Positions 58,251 through 64,000 of a stretch of 64,000 nucleotides of DNA are shown here, in pieces. Source of the DNA: Bryum argenteum (taxonomy: Eukaryota > Streptophyta > Bryopsida > Bryales > Bryaceae); contig CM073321.1 of NCBI GenBank assembly GCA_037043015.1, positions 41,684,420 through 41,748,419 of the forward strand, in the 5' to 3' direction. The first letter of the stretch is position 1. Every line of letters starts with the position of its first letter. The notes under the pieces were generated by a model. That model worked only from the letters and a program-made list of their open reading frames with translations, made no database searches and had not been told where the DNA came from. Position numbers and translations under genes: made by a program.

Positions 58251-59517
58251 TTATACATGGCATTTTAAAAATATTACCATATTACCATATTTTGCCAGTC
58301 TGGCCTCCTCCGCTAGCCCCCTTCTATACTCCCCGTACTGTTCTTCAACCTTCACACCCGGAGCACCTGGAGGAGGCGCAACTCCTGCTGCATTCGCCAT
58401 AGAGTCAGTAGAGGGGTTGCACACCACAACAACCTTCTCTTTCTTCACCGGCGTGTCAGCATCAAGAGCTGGCAGCTCGGGGTCGTCAACAGGCCGGTTT
58501 TGACGACGGGAGCTCGAAGGTGTCCACGACGGGAGCTCGATGGTTTCGCCTTCGGGACGTGGGACGTCGACGACACAGAATTCATCCGCAGGATCTCCGC
58601 TGTCGTTGTCACTCAGATCGATGTAAACGTAGGTGGGCGCCACGATTTCATAGAGTGGTTTCCCCCGTCTGGTTAAGACATTACTCCGAGGGGTTGTGTC
58701 CACTGCAGGTGCAACAGTAGATGAGGGCATTGCACAAGATGCCCCATCCAGTGGTTGACTCGAAGTCGTGGTCTCAGCTGCGAGATCGAGCCGACGTTTT
58801 AATGGCCTGCGCGACTCAACAAGCGCCTCGGGGTTGCCCGAGGATCCGACGACAACACCCCCAGATGATTGAACACGCATTGTCGTCGTCGTGACGAGCC
58901 TCGACGGGATCACTGGCATAGGCTCCTTACCAGGGTGTCGGGTCTCGGTATCAGGCCCCTGCGCCTGGTGCTCCTCACTCATCGGAGTGGACCTAGGAGG
59001 AGATGTCTCCATTGCCTCCGCTGATGGTGCGGTTGGCGAGGCCTGCGCTGATGGTACTGTGGGCGATGCCTGCGCCGATGGTGCTGTTGGCGATGCATGC
59101 GGGGATTGCATGACCAGGGAATCTCTAGTCGCCTGACGACCCGATCGATCGTCCGAGTCGTCGGAATCGTCACCATCGGAGTCGCTGGTAGTGTCATCGC
59201 TGTTCTTCTTCTCCGAGGAGTCTGAAGAAGTATCTAGAGCCCGAGCTTTAGGCGACCGCGTACTCTCAGCTCACATGTCGGACACCGGCTCTGCTGCAGA
59301 AGATGATGGTTGGCTTCCCTCGAATAAAGCCCTCCTTACGAGGCTGAGGTCAGCCATTTTGTCGGACGATGAGCTCTTCTTGGTGTCGTAGGGACAGTCA
59401 TCGTGGATGAAGTCCCTATAGTCAACCCTGGCCCTTTTTACCGGCAGAGAGTAGGTATCCCCGTAGTAGTGCTTGTCAATCAAGCCATAAAAGGCATGTT
59501 TCACGATCTGCATGGGA
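58251..59517 (-). pseudogene. Locus C, C-terminal tail
   Basis: One frame from the TGCAG acceptor near 59518 (IVKHAFYGLIDKHYYGDTYS) to the stop at 58251, with one in-frame stop near 59270. The tail runs acidic Ser/Asp (SDGDDSDDSDDRSG), then four repeats of ASPTAPSAQ type, a Pro/Ser-rich disordered part, and YVYIDLSDNDSGDPADEF followed by VDVPRPEGETIELPSW. IDLSDND and VCVV-like strands with acidic residues resemble SUMO-interacting motifs. This last point is speculative. Confidence 0.5.
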
Positions 59518-59554
59518 AGAGAAGTAACGATCAGTTACGGTGGACTGGGGAAAA

Positions 59555-59733
59555 GTTATTCCCGGCCCGGGGATAACTTATAGAACTTGAAACCGAGAGA
59601 TAAGCAAGATTACCAACAACATGAATACATCCTAACAAGAAATCTATTTAAGATACATGGCCAAATATCATTACTGGTATACAGTGAAAGTTATAAAAGC
59701 AGGGGAGCTAATTATCCCCGGGGCGGAGATAAT
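59555..59733. repeat. Locus-C palindromes in the motif-I intron
   Basis: Copies at 59555-59577 and 59711-59733, arms TTATCCCCGG and CCGGGGATAA, in the intron 59518-59780 after the motif-I exon. Confidence 0.95.
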
Positions 59734-59780
59734 GGTACTATTTTAATCCAAGAGAGGATGCTGGATGTTAAGCTTACCAG

Positions 59781-61124
59781 GGAGGCGACCATGAATTTGG
59801 AGCCGGAGAAGATCCCGAGTGTTGATTCACCCTTCTTGCAGTAGTAGCGGATGAGTCCAATGTAAAAGTCCATCCGCAGCTCGGAGTACTTAGCACACCA
59901 CTTGGATTCGTTGTAGTGCTCACTATTAATGTAATACGGTACATGTGGGGCTTTGAACTCCGACAGGTTGGTGCCGATGAAGGCTTGCCCTTCTGGTGTT
60001 TTCTTGAACAAGAATACAATGAACATGTCGTTCGCTTGTTTCTCTGGGGTTGGCGCGTTGAAGATCTACTCAGCTTTCGACACCACGTACTTGGACGTGC
60101 TCATTGTGTACGTGGGGTGGCTGAGCTGAATCATCGCCTTCAGCTTATCAATCTTCTTTGCAATGCCGCCGTTCACGATCCAGACCCATACAGTAGGGTC
60201 TGTGTAAGCTGGACTTGATATCACCGCGAACTTTGCTACCAAGGCTTTGAAGAACTCCTTCGCAGCATTGGAGTCCTTGCACAGCGAGAAGGCAGTGTCT
60301 CGCAAGTCGAACAGCCCTAGCAAAACTGTTCCTGCAGGCGCCTCTGTTGACCATTGGCCAGTGATAGTCAAGGCCTTTGAGAAGAAGGTCCGAAGATCGG
60401 ATGCCTTGGTGGACTCCCGATGCTTGGACTTCTCCCACAGGAAGCTCTTGAAGAAGTCCTCGATGTTTGGGAACATGAGCTTCATCTCCCCGACCGTCTT
60501 GCACTTCCCCTCATTCTGCAGTCGGATCGAGTAGAATTTAGCCTCGACGTGGCTAAGCAGCATGTTCCACGACGCCGTTGAGAAGCCCTTCCTCGACTTC
60601 CATATCTTCCATTTCTCTGGGCATACCGCTCCGCCATTGGGAAGGAAGAATAGAAGAGATGGCCTGACCGCCTTCAACTCTTGGTACACGACTCCCTTGC
60701 ACTTCTGACGAATAATCCAATCACCGCACGCGTGGCTCAGGCGATGGAAGTACTTTGTCTTGTGGAAGGACAACCTTGGATACTTCAGCGCACCTTTGGC
60801 GGTTTCAACGTCGACAAGGAAAGTGATGACCCTGTCGATGTCATCATTGGAAAGATTTCCGAACTTCCTGAAGAACTCCCGGCTCACATGATGCTTATCG
60901 TTCGTGAAGTATGATGGGTTCATGCGATAAGCCACGCCTGTGTCGGGGTTGATCAGATTTCCAAGCGAATGAAGTTCGAGGAACTCCTCGAACTTATCGT
61001 ACATGTTGTCTGGAAATGTGATCATCTGGATCTCGTGCTTGAGGTCCGATGTAGTCAGAATTGTCTTCCCTGTCTTGTTGGGATTGATGTTGCAAAACCG
61101 GATGTTGAGAAGATCCGTAAATTT
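59781..61124 (-). pseudogene. Locus C, DNA-methyltransferase-like half
   Basis: A 448-codon exon, almost the length of its locus-A counterpart (447), bounded by CTCAG and GTAAGC. Landmarks: KFTDLLNIRFCNINPNKTGK; REFFRKFGNLSNDDIDRVIT; TVLLGLFDLRDTAFSLCKDS at about 60300 (motif IV position, DLRD) with DPTVWVWIVNGG; and ELRMDFYIGLIRYYCKKGES followed by TLGIFSGSKFMVASL (motif I position, FSGSK close to FxGSG). A single in-frame stop lies near 60067. Same domain order and exon borders as A and B. Confidence 0.6.
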
Positions 61125-61208
61125 CTGAGAGAACATTAAAAAAAAGTTAGATGCAAAGAGTGTAAATACTAAGAATACGTGTTGGACCAACTCTGAAACA
61201 GACGGTGG

Positions 61209-61231
61209 GTTATCCCCGGCTCGGGGATAAT
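61209..61231. repeat. Locus-C palindrome in the ParB/MTase intron
   Basis: GGTTATCCCCGG and CGGGGATAATC in the intron 61125-61257, the same intron position that holds palindromes in A and B. Confidence 0.95.
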
Positions 61232-61257
61232 CTATGGGGAATGTCTATTGTCTTACC

Positions 61258-62389
61258 TTGAAATTGGTGGGATTGTAGACCGAGTCGTTATTGCGAGTCG
61301 TGTTCTCGTTCACGCTTGCGGACGGACGCCCACAGTCGATCCAAATAGACCTCCCAGGTTTTATCTGGTTGCCCCGCGTCGGCTGGGCGTGCTTCAGAGG
61401 ATTCGTGGTGTTGTAGAATGCCGAAATCACTGTGAGGCGCTTCGGGTCGGTCTCGTAAAGAATGTACGCATACCACGATAGAAGCTCCTTCTTCCTGTCC
61501 TCTGTCACGGGCTCGTTCTGAAGCTCCCTCGAGGCTTCCACGGAGTGCTGGCCATCATTGATGGCAAATCTTCCATCCTTGATCTCCTCCCATGTTGTCG
61601 GCCGCCTAGGGAGCAAATTTCCATTAGCGTCAATGAGAGTGATGATAATAGTCTGCCTCCGGGTAATATCTCCCATCCTTGCCAGGTATTGCTTGGTGTT
61701 TGTTATGATGTCCCTTTCGAGACTTCGCACAACCCACGTGTGTTTTCCTTCTCAAGCTGGGAAATGGGCACCAACTTCTGTTCTTTCTTGAACAAGAATG
61801 AGTCTTTGAAGCTTTGGTTGAAGACTGTCTGCTTCGAAGGAAACCTCACATAGTCTACCACTTCAGCCGAAGGTTTGGATGAATCCTTCTTCTGTCGAGC
61901 GGGCACTTCGACTATAGAAGTTAAGGCAGATCCTTGACTTGCGGTTGCAGGGGGAGCGGTACGCTGTCTCTTCTTCTTGGGGGCGGCTCCACCCGCTACA
62001 ATCGCATCATTCATCAGCCTCTTTGCAGGCACTCGCGGTGGAGCCGGCAAAGCACCACTTGAGACCGGGGCTGAAGTCTCAGAATGCAGGATAAGTGCAG
62101 AGGCGGCGGGTGCCTTCTTCTTCTTGGCCGCTTTACTGCTTGATCCTTCATGCATCTGTGACAGTCTTGATAGCATGGTCGTAAGTTTACGAACTGTATC
62201 TTCATGGTTGATGTTCTCCCAGCTGATGATGTTGTCCTCCCAGAACTTGAGAAAGCTATGCCGAGTCTTGCGCAGTTCCGCAAGAAAGCCATGTAGGTCG
62301 AACTGTGCTCCGCAGTCTACACCCACCTCTACCACAATTCCAAAGTGGTAAGGTTCCCTACCCTCATCCTGCTGTAGAAGGACACACCT
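61258..62389 (-). pseudogene. Locus C, ParB-like half
   Basis: Starts after the GCTCAG acceptor with VLLQQDEGREPYHFGIVVEV, then a helical part (FLKFWEDNIISWENINHEDT), a Lys-rich nuclear-type linker (AAKKKKAPAA, PKKKRQR) and FKDSFLFKKEQKLVPISQLE. RSLERDIITNTKQYLARMGD and RRQTIIITLIDANG follow, then EIKDGRFAINDGQHSVEASR at about 61520-61567, the DGQH signature with Ser for Arg. The exon ends YNPTNFK|GTAAGA. A +1 frame change near 61735 separates the two parts, either a frameshift or a missed short intron. Confidence 0.6.
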
Positions 62390-62413
62390 GAGCAAAATCA
62401 CCTCTGCGAGGCG

Positions 62414-62558
62414 GTTATCTCCGAGGCGGGGATAATTTGTATTCTTTTTTGTTCTTTAATGGCACAGTAACAATATTTTTTCCAAGCCGGAGATAATTCC
62501 TTCCTTCATAAGCCAAATACTCAGCTATGGGCAAGATTTATCCCCGGCCCGGGGATAA
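62414..62558. repeat. Locus-C palindromes in the first visible intron
   Basis: Full copies at 62414-62436 and 62538-62558 and a one-armed copy at 62482-62496, arms TTATCCCCGG and CCGGGGATAA. Confidence 0.95.
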
Positions 62559-62718
62559 CATTGGTAGCCACTGTGGAAATATTGTGCGTTGCCATACATG
62601 GAATCAAGTGAAACGAAAGCTATATCTACATCGACGTAGACTTTAGCATTCCAGAAGCAATTTCACTCAATTTGAATGAGTTCTTGAATCCAAACAAAGC
62701 AAATTGAATTGGGATCTC

Positions 62719-62849
62719 ACCTGAAATGAATGCTTAGTGAAGGCTGGATGTGCTATGTCAAAGTAACTGAATTCCGTGATGAGTTCAGTTAAATACTGGA
62801 CTTGCAACACCTTCCAAGCAGATACCTTAAACATCGAAAGAAAATACAC
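62719..62849 (-). pseudogene. Locus C, first visible coding exon
   Basis: VSAWKVLQVQYLTELITEFS and YFDIAHPAFTKHSFQ, ending CAG|GTGAGA. The Met at 62849 or at codon 7 could be the start; upstream exons cannot be excluded. Confidence 0.4.
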
Positions 62850-63710
62850 TTGATTCAGCTGAAATCATAGTACGAATTCGCAACAGTTACTTTGTTCTTC
62901 AAACATCAAACCTCAAAATCAGCACTTCCACTATTTTCACTAAAAGTAGAGAAGCACCAAACACAATTCCAAGCATCAGGGTGATGAGTTCAGCTGAACC
63001 CTACTGAACCTGAATGCAATCCATGAAAAAGATGCTGCAAGGAGCTACGAGACTGAAGCCAAGATGCAATTCAGAGTTTCAAATTAAAAGATGCTAACTA
63101 GAAGCATCAAAGTGAAAGCATAAACATTGAAGCAAGATTTCAACCTGGGAGAATTTCAGCAAAAACCAATAGAAGTCAGGTCTTAGCTCACCTTTTTTGC
63201 CTTGGCGACCCTATGCAATCCGAATGCACGCACTGTTGAAGTCCTGGCGCAGCAGGACCCTCGAGCAGCTCCGCAACAGAACGGAAGAAAAAAATTTAAA
63301 AAAACAGCAGCGCTGCACCGCAGCTCCGCACGGCAGCTCCGCAACGCAAGTCCGCACCACAGCTCTACACCGCAATGCCGCACTGTCTGCAACGCACCTA
63401 GAGGACTTCGCTCTCTGCAAACGCTGAGCTCTCCGCAACAACACGCACTCCACAAACGACAGGAAAAGCACCGCTCCGAGCTCCAGCAGCACTCTCAAAA
63501 GGAACAATGAAAACCTAAACTACCCGTACAGGCAAGAAGCGCTGCGGCACGGCGAGAAGGCGAGGTCGTTGGAACACAGACGGAGGAGGGAATGGCAAGG
63601 AGGAGTAAAACTCGGAGGGAGTGGGAGTTCCGAGTGAGTCGGAGAGAGGGTGTTGTGCCGACGTCTGCGCCAGGGAATGACGGCGGACGGGGCATGATGA
63701 TGATCTGCCA
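62850..63710. promoter_or_regulatory. Leader/promoter region of locus C
   Basis: AT-rich to 63180, then GC-rich with repeats of gcagctccgca (63255-63400). Open frames here are composition artefacts. Position parallels the GC-rich leaders of A and B. Confidence 0.4.
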
Positions 63711-63711
63711 T

Positions 63712-63795
63712 CATTAAAGCACATGAGCATGGTCATGCGGATGGCCATGCGCATGTACATGGCCATGCACATGACCATGCTCATATGCATAATCA
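63712..63795. promoter_or_regulatory. CATG/RY-motif cluster upstream of locus C
   Basis: About twelve CATG words in 84 bp (catggtcatgcggatggcca and onward), including CATGCA. It parallels 55535-55622 upstream of locus B. Confidence 0.5.
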
Positions 63796-64000
63796 TGGCC
63801 TTTCTAATTTTTTATTTTCATTTTTAAACAATACTTTGTTTACGTATTAATTACAATTTTTTAAATTTTTTACTACATTATATTTTTCATAATTGGTATT
63901 CAAATCCTTCTGGTACATTAGAACATTTTATCCAAGTTTGGAATGCCTATTCATTCTTTATTTATTTGTAGATATTTTCACTTAGTTTTGTACAAAAATG

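Noticed and set aside
63183-63714. Several overlapping Ala/Arg/Cys-rich frames near the right end
   Set aside because: They are translations of gcagctccgca-type repeats in the leader region of locus C.

Overview
The window looks like nuclear DNA of a land plant: spliced genes with GT-AG introns, a Ty3/gypsy retroelement with the plant-type tRNA-iMet primer site, a CACTA-type DNA transposon and a TTTAGGG telomere-like run. The absence of any familiar seed-plant housekeeping gene and the style of the genes suggest, without proving, a non-seed plant such as a moss, liverwort or lycophyte. All exon models here are my reading of splice signals and frames.

The most striking content is a family of four related loci. 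Three share one architecture and intron positions: A (+, about 1.9-14.7 kb), B (-, about 49.7-53.7 kb) and C (-, about 58.3-62.8 kb). Each has a ParB/sulfiredoxin-like domain with a GQH/GNHR signature, followed by a region that resembles a permuted (beta-class) N4/N6 DNA methyltransferase, then a disordered acidic or proline-rich tail. Locus D (-, 33.6-37.8 kb) is a more distant relative with the clearest methyltransferase motifs. In all four the catalytic [DNS]PP[YFW] motif looks replaced (DLRA, DLRN, DLRD, DAPE), so I predict DNA-binding rather than catalytic proteins. A, B and C each carry their own palindrome of about 20 bp, repeated 5 to about 20 times in introns, leaders and tails. Arms are TTTAGCTCGA in A, TATCGTCG in B and TTATCCCCGG in C. 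I saw none of the three motifs in another locus of the family. A protein family of DNA-binding type linked to gene-private palindromes is the candidate undescribed system: it recalls ParB-parS or the VANDAL anti-silencing protein/motif pairs. Locus A's protein also starts with a copy of the histone H3 tail (PRTKQTAR).

Layout: 0-0.86 kb AT-rich; 0.86-16.8 kb locus A with a young gypsy LTR element (2477-10167) inside an exon, followed by an FCP1-like phosphatase-like gene and an acidic gene; 17.0-23.6 kb an unrecognised gene block G split by a 3.75-kb CACTA element (19711-23462); 24.0-31.4 kb two divergent paralogues E and F, F ending in a RING-H2-like domain; 33.6-38.3 kb locus D; 38.6-41.7 kb a long tandem repeat; 41.9-44.0 kb acidic gene H; 44-48 kb decayed and repetitive DNA; 48.2-49.7 kb a gypsy integrase remnant abutting the tail of B; 49.7-54.5 kb locus B; 56.4-56.7 kb a minisatellite; 57.0-57.9 kb unrecognised AT-rich coding DNA; 58.2-63.8 kb locus C.

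A, B, C and E contain in-frame stops under my models, so most of these copies look decayed; D is the best preserved but also shows two.
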